Source: Bacillus paramycoides (GTDB taxonomy: Bacteria; Bacillota; Bacilli; Bacillales; Bacillaceae_G). From it: a stretch of DNA of 64,000 bases. Made by a program: the position numbers and the translations under genes. The stretch spans positions 1 to 64,000 of the forward strand of contig NZ_MAOI01000041.1 of the NCBI RefSeq assembly GCF_001884235.1. The letters run 5' to 3'. Positions 36,499-45,029 of this stretch are shown here, piece by piece (position 1 is the stretch's first letter; each line of letters opens with the position of its first letter). The notes beneath the pieces are model-generated. The model was not told where the DNA came from. It was given only the letters and a program-made list of their open reading frames with translations, and ran no database searches.

Positions 36499-37297
36499 TA
36501 TAAAACAACTACATGAACAGTTTCGAAAAAAAGAAAGACAACGTGCATGGTTGGCTCGCTCTTTACAACTTTTACTTCTTGTTCTTTTCTTTGCACTATG
36601 GGAAATAGCTAGCAAGAAAGAGTGGATTGATCCTTTACTCTTTAGCTCTCCTTCAAGTATTTGGGATCTCTTCTTAACGAAATGGATTGACGGTTCACTT
36701 TGGATTCACATATGGACGACATTACTCGAAACAGGAGTAGGCTTCATTCTCGGAACAGTACTCGGAGCTATTATCGCCACTTTCCTTTGGTGGATGCCCC
36801 TTTTAGCTCGCGTACTTGATCCATATCTCGTTGTCCTAAATGCAATGCCAAAAGTAGCACTCGGCCCAATTATTATTGTCATTTTCGGCCCAAACATTTC
36901 ATCTTCTATCGCAATGGGGGTAATCATCTCCATCATCATTACCATTCTCGTTATTTACAGCGCATTTCAAGAAGTCGATTCCAACTATATAAAAGTAATG
37001 CACACATTTGGCGCAAATAAATGGCAATGCTATAAGCACGTTATTCTCCCTTCATCCTTCCCTGCCATTATTTCAACGTTAAAAGTGAACGTTGGCTTAT
37101 CATGGGTCGGTGTTATTTTCGGAGAGCTCCTCGTTTCTAAACAAGGACTTGGCTATTTAATTAGCTACGGATTCCAAGTCTTTAACTTCACACTCGTCTT
37201 ACTCAGCGTATTGCTCACTTGCGTCCTTGCAACTCTTATGTATGTATTTGTCGAAGCATTTGAAAAAATCCTTGTTGGAAAACGAAAAAGAAGCTAA
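36491..37297 (+). CDS. ABC transporter permease, SsuC/TauC/ThiX type
   Basis: About 268 residues, six TM helices, with the EAA-type coupling loop [28 protein letters not shown]. Likely start is TTG 36491 ([11 protein letters not shown]), with AAGGAG ten bases upstream, giving an 8-base overlap with the ATPase gene. The frame remains open up to 36443, inside the ATPase gene, but without a better ribosome site. Confidence 0.87.
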   Translation: MDNIKQLHEQFRKKERQRAWLARSLQLLLLVLFFALWEIASKKEWIDPLLFSSPSSIWDLFLTKWIDGSLWIHIWTTLLETGVGFILGTVLGAIIATFLWWMPLLARVLDPYLVVLNAMPKVALGPIIIVIFGPNISSSIAMGVIISIIITILVIYSAFQEVDSNYIKVMHTFGANKWQCYKHVILPSSFPAIISTLKVNVGLSWVGVIFGELLVSKQGLGYLISYGFQVFNFTLVLLSVLLTCVLATLMYVFVEAFEKILVGKRKRS

Positions 37298-37335
37298 CTC
37301 AAAGCCATACGCCAGAGTCAGCTTCTTTCTTTTAT
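37287..37335. terminator. bidirectional terminator after the importer operon
   Basis: AAAGAAGCTAACTC and GAGTCAGCTTCTTT form a stem with a 17-base loop. Confidence 0.75.
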
Positions 37336-37568
37336 CTTTTATCGCACATTTTTGAATCATTTGTAACATTGCCATTAGCAACTGTAACTGTATGGAAACA
37401 ATCTTTCACACGCACCGTAACGACATTATCTTTTCGATCAATAATATGATAATCATTAAACTGTTTATTCAATGCACTACGAATTTGCTCTCCTTCAAAA
37501 ATCGGAAAACCATGAGACATTACCCAAATGAGACCAGCAACAGCAAGAATCGTTTTCATACGCTTCAT
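37332..37568 (-). CDS. small secreted protein (78 residues)
   Basis: Signal peptide MKRMKTILAVAGLIWVMSHG followed by about 58 residues with two Cys (KDCFHTVTV and SKMCDKR), which could form a disulfide. AGAGGAGGTA precedes the ATG. No family recognised. Confidence 0.7.
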   Translation of the reverse strand: MKRMKTILAVAGLIWVMSHGFPIFEGEQIRSALNKQFNDYHIIDRKDNVVTVRVKDCFHTVTVANGNVTNDSKMCDKR

Positions 37569-37762
37569 TACCTCCTCTAGAGTAAACTTATAGCCCCTAT
37601 AATATGCGCATTATAATTGTGTCTAATTTGTGACATTTTTATACTAATTCTATTTTAAAGCTTCAGTTCCTGCTTCTTTTTGTAAAAAGACTGAATTTTC
37701 AATTTTATCAACATGAAAAACGCAAAGAACGGAACGTCCTCGCGTTTTCATTTGATCGACTA

Positions 37763-37808
37763 AAAATATATCGAACATAAATCCAATTATATCGACTTAC
37801 CGACAAAT
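37763..37808. repeat. short copy of the modular intergenic repeat
   Basis: AAATATATCGAAC...CCAATTATATCGACTTACC GACAAA keeps the terminal ATCGA(C/T)TTACCGACAAA module. Confidence 0.7.
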
Positions 37809-37821
37809 AGTGAAAACTACA

Positions 37822-38931
37822 CTATGACTGCTCTATATCCCTCGAAATATTATATAATCCCGATAACACTTCTGCTCTCATTTTTACAAGCTCAGGGAAT
37901 TGATAGAAGAAGGCGATTTTCTTATACTTTAACTCTGATCCTTCTTTCACCTTTTTTGAATCTTGTAAAATAAACGCTGTAAATGTATCCGCAATATCTT
38001 CTGCTACATTTGTCGTCCCATACAGTGAAACAAAATCATCATGCTTTTCCTTAAAGAATTCCATTTGAGCTTCTTCACTTTCTTCCACTTTCTTTTCTAT
38101 CCACTCCAGCACAATTTGTTTCCAGAACAAATTATGGAATTGATTTATATAAGAGCTCTCCTTCGCACATCCTTCTTGTAAGAAAAGAGATTTACATTTA
38201 TTTTGGTATGATGATATATCTTTATCTTCTTCAAAAGCTTTTAAGTACTTTTCGTTTACTGGTATTTGTTTATGTCCCAGCATCAATACATGAGCCGTCT
38301 CATGTATTAACGTTTTTATCACTTGATCGATATTTACTGCAGAATCAAGCGTATCTAAACTAATGGTCCACTCTTTCGGATACTCCATACTTGGCATAAC
38401 GTGGGCGACAATTCCGTCGTAACCATCTGTTACCATGTCAAACTCTTTTATGTCAGTGCGATACTTAGCTGGAATAAGAGTGCTATACATCTCCCATAAC
38501 GATTCATGATAATCCCTATCTTTACGTTGCTTTAATACTTCTTCTTTCGCTTCCTTATCCTCCGCAAAAGCCTTATTCAATCGTTCACGATCTAGTTTGT
38601 CGAAATAAGGATCTATAATTTCATCACCATCAATATAATAAGAAGCTAAAAAGAAATAATTTTCATCATCCTCTTTTTTCTTCTCTGCTTCTTTCCTATC
38701 ATTACTTACATGTTCTTCTACATCATAATCTTCTGGTACTTCAAGTTCTGAAAGTCCATCTATCTTTTTATATACTTTTTGAAGTGTTTTATCTCCTATT
38801 TGCGTGCATTCTTCTGTCGTTTCGCACACATCTTTCTTCTCTCTTTTCGAAGTTTGCTTCGTCATATCACATCCAGCCACTAAGCCAATTGAAATAATAA
38901 AACAAACTAACCTTCCATACAGTTCCTTCAT
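37822..38931 (-). CDS. zincin-like lipoprotein (putative metalloprotease)
   Basis: 369 residues. Signal peptide with lipobox VAGC (Cys21), a charged linker, and a predicted metal site HETAHVLMLGH (His210, Glu211, His214, His220). The HExxH core and the third His six residues later recall the metzincin spacing HExxHxxGxxH, though the usual Gly is Met here. A hydrophobic helix before it (SAVNIDQVIKTLI) suits the zincin active-site helix. GGAGGTTTAT precedes the ATG. Substrate unknown; the lipid anchor places it on the outer face of the membrane. Confidence 0.72.
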   Translation of the reverse strand: MKELYGRLVCFIISIGLVAGCDMTKQTSKREKKDVCETTEECTQIGDKTLQKVYKKIDGLSELEVPEDYDVEEHVSNDRKEAEKKKEDDENYFFLASYYIDGDEIIDPYFDKLDRERLNKAFAEDKEAKEEVLKQRKDRDYHESLWEMYSTLIPAKYRTDIKEFDMVTDGYDGIVAHVMPSMEYPKEWTISLDTLDSAVNIDQVIKTLIHETAHVLMLGHKQIPVNEKYLKAFEEDKDISSYQNKCKSLFLQEGCAKESSYINQFHNLFWKQIVLEWIEKKVEESEEAQMEFFKEKHDDFVSLYGTTNVAEDIADTFTAFILQDSKKVKEGSELKYKKIAFFYQFPELVKMRAEVLSGLYNISRDIEQS

Positions 38932-39034
38932 ATAAACCTCCGTCGTTTCATTCTACAAAAATATAATAATCATTTTCTAACAAATATGCGATAATTACTT
39001 ATGAAAATATCCCTATTTTTTAAGGAGGTTACTT

Positions 39035-39700
39035 ATGATTCGTGCAGTACTTTTCGACTTAGATGGGACACTATTAGATCGTCGTCAATCTTTAAAGCAA
39101 TTTATTCACGACCAATACAATCGCTTTTCTCTTCATTTTATAAACATAGAACAAGCCGAGTATTGTTCTCGTTTTCTTGAACTCGATAATAATGGCTACA
39201 CTTGGAAAGATAAAGTATATGCTGCTCTCCTTTCCGAATACAATATTACCACTTTAACACAAGAGCAACTGCTGCATGACTACACTACAAACTTTCAACA
39301 TCACTGCATTCCTTTCCCAAACATGCATGAATTACTTCAGCAACTAACTCAGCACAATATAAAAATTGGTATTATTACAAACGGCTTTACTGACTTTCAA
39401 ACAAATAACCTTCGTGCCTTAAACATACATACGTATACAAATACAATTCTCATTTCAGAAGCAGAAAAAATGAAGAAACCACACCGAGAAATTTTCGAAC
39501 GAGCTTTGCAAAAGCTAAGTGTAAAGGCTGAAGAATGTCTTTATGTTGGAGATCATCCAGAAAACGATGTGCTTGGAGCTGAAAACGTAGGAATTCGGGG
39601 CGTTTGGAAGAAGGATTTGTTTTGGGGTGATTTTGAACATTCACGTGTGGTGGATGATTTGTTAGAGGTGATTTCGTTTTTAGAGGTGGGGATTCAGTAA
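39035..39700 (+). CDS. HAD-superfamily hydrolase
   Basis: 221 residues. Motif I FDLDGTLLDRR (nucleophile Asp8), a helical C1 cap, motif II GIITNGFTDFQ, motif III Lys in MKKPHREIFERAL and motif IV VGDHPENDVLGAENVG. Typical of subfamily IA phosphatases such as YsaA/PhoE-like or phosphoglycolate-type enzymes; substrate not predictable. AAGGAGGTTACTT precedes the ATG. Confidence 0.88.
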   Translation: MIRAVLFDLDGTLLDRRQSLKQFIHDQYNRFSLHFINIEQAEYCSRFLELDNNGYTWKDKVYAALLSEYNITTLTQEQLLHDYTTNFQHHCIPFPNMHELLQQLTQHNIKIGIITNGFTDFQTNNLRALNIHTYTNTILISEAEKMKKPHREIFERALQKLSVKAEECLYVGDHPENDVLGAENVGIRGVWKKDLFWGDFEHSRVVDDLLEVISFLEVGIQ

Positions 39701-39727
39701 ACTTTTTAAACGATATGATAGCAAATG

Positions 39728-39822
39728 AAATTATATTAGCGATTTTCCGAATATATCGACCACAACTCCAAATATATCAGTGATTTTTAAAATATATCGA
39801 TTTACTGACAGAAACTGACAAT
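39728..39822. repeat. modular intergenic repeat, long copy
   Basis: ATTAGCGATTTTCC, ATATATCGACCACAACTCC, ATATATCAGTGATTTTTAAA then ATATATCGATTTACTGACAG, in the same module order as the copy at 5709. Confidence 0.8.
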
Positions 39823-39877
39823 AATAAGCGGAGGCTTTGATTCCTGAATGCAAAGGTATATTCACACCATTTTTTGG

Positions 39878-39930
39878 GGCAAAAAAAGAAACCGGCCATT
39901 TTACTTTGTAAAACAGCCGATTTCTTCTAT
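39878..39930 (-). terminator. terminator overlapping the 3' end of ytkD
   Basis: AAATCGGCTGTTTTAC and GTAAAATGGCCGGTTT pair on the minus strand, followed by a T run; the stem includes the last ytkD codons. Confidence 0.75.
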
Positions 39931-40380
39931 ATGTTTCATCGTACGCGCTAATACATCATCGCGCATAATAAAGCTAAATTTCCTATCAGTTTTAATGTTA
40001 TCAGGAATGTCTTTTAATAAAACAGACCCTTTCGTTTCTTCGTAATGCGTATGCTGCTCTACTGCACTAATTGTTGCAAAATAAATGTTTTTAATGATTA
40101 TTTTGTCTTTTCCGGATACTTTATATTGTCCTAAGTAAGTTAAATCAGAAACTATGCCGCCGGTTTCTTCATGAACTTCTCGAACTGCCGCTTCTTCCGG
40201 TGTTTCCCCGAGTTCGACTTTACCACCTGGAAATTCAAGACCGCGGCGTAAATGATGCGTTAATAACCATTGATCCCCGTACCGGCATACAACCCAAACA
40301 TGCTTTGGCTCAGGAGAAAATGGGTAACGTTCAAACGATAATTGTACAGTGTTGTGGTAATAATCTTTAAATTTGTACAT
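39901..40380 (-). CDS. ytkD: NUDIX hydrolase YtkD (nucleoside triphosphatase)
   Basis: 159 residues, aligned along its length with the YtkD pattern: MYKFKDYYHNTVQLSFE, then the Nudix box GGKVELGETPEEAAVREVHE E...G near residue 51, and GQYKVSGKDKIIIKNIYFA. B. subtilis YtkD hydrolyses oxidised dGTP/GTP and may have RNA pyrophosphohydrolase activity. GGGAGTAATGGC precedes the ATG. Confidence 0.92.
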   Translation of the reverse strand: MYKFKDYYHNTVQLSFERYPFSPEPKHVWVVCRYGDQWLLTHHLRRGLEFPGGKVELGETPEEAAVREVHEETGGIVSDLTYLGQYKVSGKDKIIIKNIYFATISAVEQHTHYEETKGSVLLKDIPDNIKTDRKFSFIMRDDVLARTMKHIEEIGCFTK

Positions 40381-40464
40381 GCCATTACTCCCCTATTGAT
40401 GGTTACAAGTTTTTCCTACCACAAATTGTAGCATATTCTCGCTTTTCTGCATAATATTATCCAA

Positions 40465-40782
40465 TTACAATCCGTTGATTATTCCCATTTGCGCGACTAA
40501 TTCTTTCGTTTCATGATTCCCTAGATCATAAATCATTTTATATGCTTTTTGTAGTTGTTCATCATATCGGTCATTATTCGAATCGTGATGATACTCAACG
40601 AATGGAACGTGGGAGCGTACAAACGAACCTAAGTCCTCTTCATATGCTTGATCAAAATACTCTCTTAACTCTGTAATCTCTTCGTCATTTGCATAAATCT
40701 CAAAATTATACGTATCCGCCGTCTTCACTTGCGAAATTTGGCCATTCCCAACTGATATATAATATGTTTTTTTATTCTCCAT
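40465..40782 (-). CDS. conserved hypothetical protein (105 residues)
   Basis: Starts MENKKTYYISVGNGQISQVK with AAGGGTGTTAC upstream; acidic, no TM segment. C-terminal half is helical (DEQLQKAYKMIYDLGNHETKE). In the B. subtilis yt-region context a small gene next to ytkD would be expected, but I cannot assign a family. Confidence 0.65.
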   Translation of the reverse strand: MENKKTYYISVGNGQISQVKTADTYNFEIYANDEEITELREYFDQAYEEDLGSFVRSHVPFVEYHHDSNNDRYDEQLQKAYKMIYDLGNHETKELVAQMGIINGL

Positions 40783-40865
40783 GTAACACCCTTCTTTCAT
40801 CCTTTTAATTTCTATTGTTTTCATCAATTACAAAATTATGTAAAATAAAGAAAAGGAGGGATTTC

Positions 40866-41015
40866 ATGCTCAAAATATTAATTATCGGCATTATAATCGT
40901 ACTGATCGTATTAGTACTCTCCATCATGACAATTAATAAAGGCTATTCATATAAACATTCCGTTGATAAACCAGAAGATAACCCCTATACAAAAAACAAC
41001 AAGGAGCAGTCATAA
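40866..41015 (+). CDS. ytzI: YtzI-like small membrane protein (49 residues)
   Basis: One TM helix (LKILIIGIIIVLIVLVLSIM) followed by TINKGYSYKHSVDKPEDNPY, the pattern of the YtzI family. AAGGAGGGATTTC precedes the ATG. Probably an operon with the next gene, which starts 2 bases after the stop. Confidence 0.7.
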   Translation: MLKILIIGIIIVLIVLVLSIMTINKGYSYKHSVDKPEDNPYTKNNKEQS

Positions 41016-41016
41016 C

Positions 41017-41250
41017 ATGCTTCGTATACTACGCATTTTAATCGCACTCAGTGTCATCATCATATCCAGCATTGGTTTACTGACAGATCAACATAACTTT
41101 CTACCACTTTCACAATTTCTATTAGGAGCTTTAATGTTCCTCATTGCAATTGAACAAATAAAGAAAAAGGATTCAGGAACTGGATTTATTTGTATTGTTG
41201 CCGGGGCTTTCTCTTGGATTGTTCTCATCATTACCTACATAAAAATGTAA
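41017..41250 (+). CDS. DUF3953-like small membrane protein
   Basis: 77 residues from ATG 41017 (AAGGAGCAG upstream). Three TM helices: RILIALSVIIISSIGLL, LPLSQFLLGALMFLIAIEQI and TGFICIVAGAFSWIVLIITY. Pattern and length fit DUF3953. Confidence 0.7.
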   Translation: MLRILRILIALSVIIISSIGLLTDQHNFLPLSQFLLGALMFLIAIEQIKKKDSGTGFICIVAGAFSWIVLIITYIKM

Positions 41251-41253
41251 TTT

Positions 41254-41320
41254 TAATCACCTTCTGACTATTACCTTTCACCAATTTGGCTTTTACGAAC
41301 AGTTAATAAAAGACAGTTGA
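41254..41320. repeat. degenerate bcr1-like remnant
   Basis: TCTGACTATTACC, ACCAATTTGGCTTTTACG and AACAGTTAATA retain the order of GATTATTAG, ACCAATCGGGCGTTTACG and GCAGTT in the full element. Weak match. Confidence 0.45.
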
Positions 41321-41340
41321 AAGAATGCGACCAAAACAAA

Positions 41341-41391
41341 TAAGAGAACCAATAAGTGTTAAACAACACAAATTCGGTTCTCTTATAACTA
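41341..41391. terminator. stem-loop
   Basis: ATAAGAGAACC and GGTTCTCTTAT pair around a 25-base loop. Placed between the DUF3953-like gene and the 79-residue gene. Nothing else recognised in 41392-41585. Confidence 0.6.
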
Positions 41392-41585
41392 ATTGTTATC
41401 TTCCTCTACAGACGTTTTTAGAGTAGATAGCTTATCCTTCTAATAGTACAGCCAACTTTGTATAGTAACTAATGGTTCTTGTTTAAGCATATAACGTGCT
41501 TCATATCTTCCCTTTTAATTTCAAAGTTTAAAATAATATGGAGTGTACAGCTTATTAGAAAACATTATGTTTAGATTGTTTCTTC

Positions 41586-41825
41586 TTATTTATTACTGTA
41601 GTTTCCAGAAAACTGTTTTACTACAGCTTTTACTTCCTCTAATTTTTCTGGTTTTAGTAGACTAATCATTTTAGGTATAAATTGTTCAATATCCTCTTTT
41701 GAGAACGCACCCTCATCTTGTTTCTTGAAGTTTTCTGTAAGTATTGCTTTTGCTTCATCCTGCTTATCTTCTTGAACTCTTTGTAAAATAAAATTCAAAA
41801 ACATTTCTTGTCCTTGCTTGTCCAT
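41586..41825 (-). CDS. small helical acidic protein (79 residues)
   Basis: MDKQGQEMFLNFILQRVQEDK..., helical, no TM, alternating charged and hydrophobic residues. TAGGAGGTAAAAGGA precedes the ATG. A perfect-consensus sigma-A promoter with an operator-like palindrome lies 50 bases upstream. Family unknown. Confidence 0.72.
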   Translation of the reverse strand: MDKQGQEMFLNFILQRVQEDKQDEAKAILTENFKKQDEGAFSKEDIEQFIPKMISLLKPEKLEEVKAVVKQFSGNYSNK

Positions 41826-41876
41826 TCCTTTTACCTCCTAAAGAAACTAAAAATAACACCATTTGGTTTCGTTTTT

Positions 41877-41904
41877 ATTATAACACCTAAAGGTGTTATG
41901 TCAA
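41877..41904 (-). promoter_or_regulatory. consensus sigma-A promoter with palindromic spacer (operator candidate)
   Basis: On the minus strand TTGACA (41904-41899) and TATAAT (41882-41877) are separated by 16 bases. ATAACACCT-TT-AGGTGTTAT spans the spacer and overlaps both boxes. A further half-site (GGTGTTAT) lies downstream at about 41853-41861. A repressor here would block polymerase directly. Confidence 0.75.
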
Positions 41905-42027
41905 ATTCTATTTTCATTTCGCTTTCCAATAAGCTCACATCAATATTCTTGCCCAATTATATTTTTCATTTTGGCTACAGGTGCGTTCGTTTAACAGAAA
42001 TAGGAATTATCGACAGAGAAAAAATAA

Positions 42028-42056
42028 AAAACTGCCCTTTCACAGGCAGTTTTCCT
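42028..42056 (-). terminator. terminator of luxS
   Basis: AAAACTGCC and GGCAGTTTT stem just after the luxS stop. Confidence 0.85.
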
Positions 42057-42057
42057 T

Positions 42058-42531
42058 TTATCCAAATACTTTCTCAAGTTCATCTTTATCTTGGCTTAAC
42101 CAGAAATTCATTAAGCGTTTCGCTCCTTCTAAGTCGTGAAGCTTCGCTTGGCCACACTGCGTTTCATTTGCAGCTGGAATTTCTGTAATTTGAACCGCAT
42201 CTTTTAATGTTAGTTCTAATAAATCAATGATTTCACGAACTGTTGGTGTCCCGCTTACAACAAGATAGTATCCTGTTTGGCAGCCCATTGGTGAAATGTC
42301 GATAATATCAAAATGCGGATAACGATCAATATGTTTACGTAAATTAAATGCTAATAAATGCTCTAACGTATGAATAACATCTGGTTTCATCGCTTGTTTA
42401 TTCGGTTGGCAAAAACGAATATCAAATTTATTTACAATACCGTCACTACCTACATTGTGAACTCCGCAATGTCTTACATAAGGCGCCTTTACAATCGTAT
42501 GGTCTAATTCAAAGCTTTCTACTGATGGCAT
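42058..42531 (-). CDS. luxS: S-ribosylhomocysteine lyase
   Basis: 157 residues. Zn/Fe ligands HTLEHLLAF (HxxEH), the catalytic-Cys segment [10 protein letters not shown], and C-terminal [17 protein letters not shown]. Cleaves S-ribosylhomocysteine to homocysteine and DPD, the AI-2 precursor, recycling SAM-derived SAH. GGGAGAGATGTTGT precedes the ATG. Confidence 0.97.
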   Translation of the reverse strand: MPSVESFELDHTIVKAPYVRHCGVHNVGSDGIVNKFDIRFCQPNKQAMKPDVIHTLEHLLAFNLRKHIDRYPHFDIIDISPMGCQTGYYLVVSGTPTVREIIDLLELTLKDAVQITEIPAANETQCGQAKLHDLEGAKRLMNFWLSQDKDELEKVFG

Positions 42532-42659
42532 ACAACATCTCTCCCGCTTTTATTTTAATTCCGTTATATCCAATATGATATAACGGAAATCGACATTAGT
42601 AAAGAATTATGTACGGTCGTGCTATAATACTTTAAGACTATGCTGAAAAGGAGACCATT

Positions 42660-42896
42660 ATGAAACAGATTTTTATCGGTATTATACGCTTTTATCAAAA
42701 GTTCATTTCTCCAATGACGCCACCAACATGTCGCTTTCATCCGACTTGTTCTCATTATGGATTAGAAGCGTTTCAAAAACATGGTGTACTCAAAGGATTT
42801 TGGCTTACATGTAAGCGTATATTAAAATGTCACCCTTTTCATCCAGGAGGATTTGATCCTGTCCCAGATAAAAAGGATGACAAAGTAAATTCTTAA
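42660..42896 (+). CDS. yidD: YidD family membrane protein insertion factor (YtjA)
   Basis: 78 residues with the family core [34 protein letters not shown] and [14 protein letters not shown]. Three Cys are conserved. YidD assists YidC-dependent membrane insertion. Its last 4 bases overlap the last codon of the converging carbonic anhydrase gene. Confidence 0.93.
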   Translation: MKQIFIGIIRFYQKFISPMTPPTCRFHPTCSHYGLEAFQKHGVLKGFWLTCKRILKCHPFHPGGFDPVPDKKDDKVNS

Positions 42897-43456
42897 GCTT
42901 CGTAGCCATTCACAACTAAATCTAATTTTCCTGTATCAGGGTGAATAACAAGACCGTGAACAGGTACTTCTTCAGGTAGTAACGGATGGTTGCGAAGTAT
43001 TGATACACTATGTTCTACACTTTCTTCTACACTAGAGAATCCTCGCAAGAATTTTTCTAAATCGATTCCAGAATAACGAAGCGTATCTAACTTTTCTTCT
43101 GTTACACCGCGTTCTTTCATTTTTTCGATTGTGCTGCTTGCTTGAATTTTTGCCATACCACAATCGTGATGACCAACAACACATACTTCGTCAGCACCAA
43201 GCTCATATACAGCAACTAAAATACTACGCATAATACTTCCGAATGGATGAGAAATAACAGCGCCTGCTACTTTAATAATTTTCACATCACCGTTACGCAT
43301 ATTCATTGCTTTCGGTAATAGTTCAACAAGACGTGTATCCATACAAGAGATAATTACCATTCTTTTATTTGGAAATTTCCCAGCTACAAACTCTTCATAT
43401 TTCTTCTCTTCAACGAATTTTTCATTGTACTGCAAAATCTCTTCTAATGACTTCAT
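42893..43456 (-). CDS. ytiB: beta-class carbonic anhydrase (YtiB type)
   Basis: 187 residues. Zinc ligands in [11 protein letters not shown] (Cys-x-Asp-x-Arg) and [11 protein letters not shown] (His and Cys). Interconverts CO2 and bicarbonate in the cytoplasm. Short, single-domain type II-like enzyme. Converges on yidD with a 4-base overlap, so the two transcripts must be antisense at their ends. Confidence 0.92.
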   Translation of the reverse strand: MKSLEEILQYNEKFVEEKKYEEFVAGKFPNKRMVIISCMDTRLVELLPKAMNMRNGDVKIIKVAGAVISHPFGSIMRSILVAVYELGADEVCVVGHHDCGMAKIQASSTIEKMKERGVTEEKLDTLRYSGIDLEKFLRGFSSVEESVEHSVSILRNHPLLPEEVPVHGLVIHPDTGKLDLVVNGYEA

Positions 43457-43679
43457 AGTAAAAAACCCTCTTTTCTCTCATTTACACTACATAAATAGTG
43501 TACCAAAATATGAAAAACTCAAAAAGGATATTGTCTTATTATAAAAACAATATATTTTCAGATAACCGACATAATTCTTTCAAAATATACACACAGCTTT
43601 GTAACAAGTCACACATACTCCCCCCCTATTTTCACTATAAACTAACTGTAGATAATGTAAAAAGGAGTGAATATTTATT

Positions 43680-45029
43680 ATGTCCGACGTTCTGTTACTG
43701 AGTCGTTTTCAATTTGCAATTACTATTTTTTATCACTTTTTATTTGTACCTTTGACAATCGGACTTGTTATTTTAGTAGCATGTATGGAGACTCAATACG
43801 CCCGCACATTGAATCCAACATACCGCAAAATGGCAAATTTCTGGGGAAAACTATTTACAATTAACTTCGTAATGGGGATTATAACTGGGATTACGATGGA
43901 ATTCCAATTTGGAACAAACTGGTCTGAGTACTCCAAATATATGGGAGATATTTTCGGATCACCTCTCGCAATCGAAGCACTCGTTGCCTTCTTCTTAGAA
44001 TCTACTTTCATGGGAATATGGTTATTCGGTAAAGACAAAATCTCACCAAAGTTCCGTGCTTTCTGTATGTGGATGGTTGCACTTGGAACAAACATTTCTG
44101 CCCTTTGGATTATTACGGCAAACGGATTTATGCAAAATCCTGTTGGTTACGTAGTACGTAACGGCCGCGCTGAATTAAATGACTTCTGGGCTCTTGTTAC
44201 AAATCCATATGCATGGAATATGTTCTTCCATACTGTAATTGGTTGTTATATTGTCGGTGCTTTCTTCGTTATGGCAATTAGCGCCTATCACTTACTACGT
44301 AAAAATGAAGTGGAATTCTTCAAAAAATCATTTAAGTTCGGTTTAATGCTAGGGTTATTCGCTGCAACTATTACACCTTTTATGGGACATCAATCCGGTG
44401 TATCAGCAGCTAAGTATCAGCCAGCAAAAGGAGCTGCGATGGAAGCTGTTTGGGAAACTGGAAAAGGACAAGGCTTCTCAATCATTCAAATTCCTGATGT
44501 GAAAAATGAAAAAAACTTTGAACTGCTTACAATTCCAAAACTCGGAAGTTTCTTCTATACAAACTCATTTGATGGAGAAATTGTTGGTTTAAAAGATATT
44601 CCGAAAGAAGATCGTCCAAACGTTAACCTCGTGTACTATAGCTTCCGCTTAATGGTTGCACTTGGCATGTTCTTTATGGCATTAACTTGGTTCGGTTTCT
44701 ATTTAAACCGAAAAGGAAAACTAGAAAACTCAAAACGTTATTTAAAAATTACAATGTGGTCTGTCTTACTTCCATATATCGCAATTAACGCTGGCTGGAT
44801 TGTTGCTGAAGTAGGTCGTCAACCATGGACAGTATATAAATTGATGCGTACAGCAGAATCTGTATCACCTATATCAGTTCCACAAATTTGGTTCTCATTA
44901 ATTAGTTTAATATTGTTCTACACTTTACTCTTAATTGCAGACGTATACTTAATGCTGAAGTTCGCGAAAAAAGGACCAGCTGCATTAGAAGAACATAATA
45001 CTGAGGGAGGTGTGGCTCATGTCTCATGA
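43680..45029 (+). CDS. cydA: cytochrome bd oxidase subunit I
   Basis: 449 residues, the short Gram-positive CydA without the long Q-loop insert. Heme ligands visible include His at RFQFAITIFYHFLFVPL, METQYARTLN, MEFQFGTNWSEYSKYMGDIF and FHTVIGCYIVGAFF, and Met at AVFFLES-type segments. Reduces O2 to water with menaquinol at low oxygen. AAGGAGTGAATATTTATT precedes the ATG. Followed by cydB with 11 bases overlap; cydCD are not here. No clear Rex site found upstream. Confidence 0.96.
   Translation: MSDVLLLSRFQFAITIFYHFLFVPLTIGLVILVACMETQYARTLNPTYRKMANFWGKLFTINFVMGIITGITMEFQFGTNWSEYSKYMGDIFGSPLAIEALVAFFLESTFMGIWLFGKDKISPKFRAFCMWMVALGTNISALWIITANGFMQNPVGYVVRNGRAELNDFWALVTNPYAWNMFFHTVIGCYIVGAFFVMAISAYHLLRKNEVEFFKKSFKFGLMLGLFAATITPFMGHQSGVSAAKYQPAKGAAMEAVWETGKGQGFSIIQIPDVKNEKNFELLTIPKLGSFFYTNSFDGEIVGLKDIPKEDRPNVNLVYYSFRLMVALGMFFMALTWFGFYLNRKGKLENSKRYLKITMWSVLLPYIAINAGWIVAEVGRQPWTVYKLMRTAESVSPISVPQIWFSLISLILFYTLLLIADVYLMLKFAKKGPAALEEHNTEGGVAHVS

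Noticed and set aside
39848-40045. Plus-strand 65-residue frame after the GCGGAGG motif
   Set aside because: It runs antisense through the ytkD terminator and coding region; the GGAGG-like motif is 13 or more bases from the ATG.
43457-43679. Rex operator upstream of cydA
   Set aside because: No TTGTGA-N6-TCACAA-type match that I could defend; TTTGTAACAAGTCACAC is too divergent.
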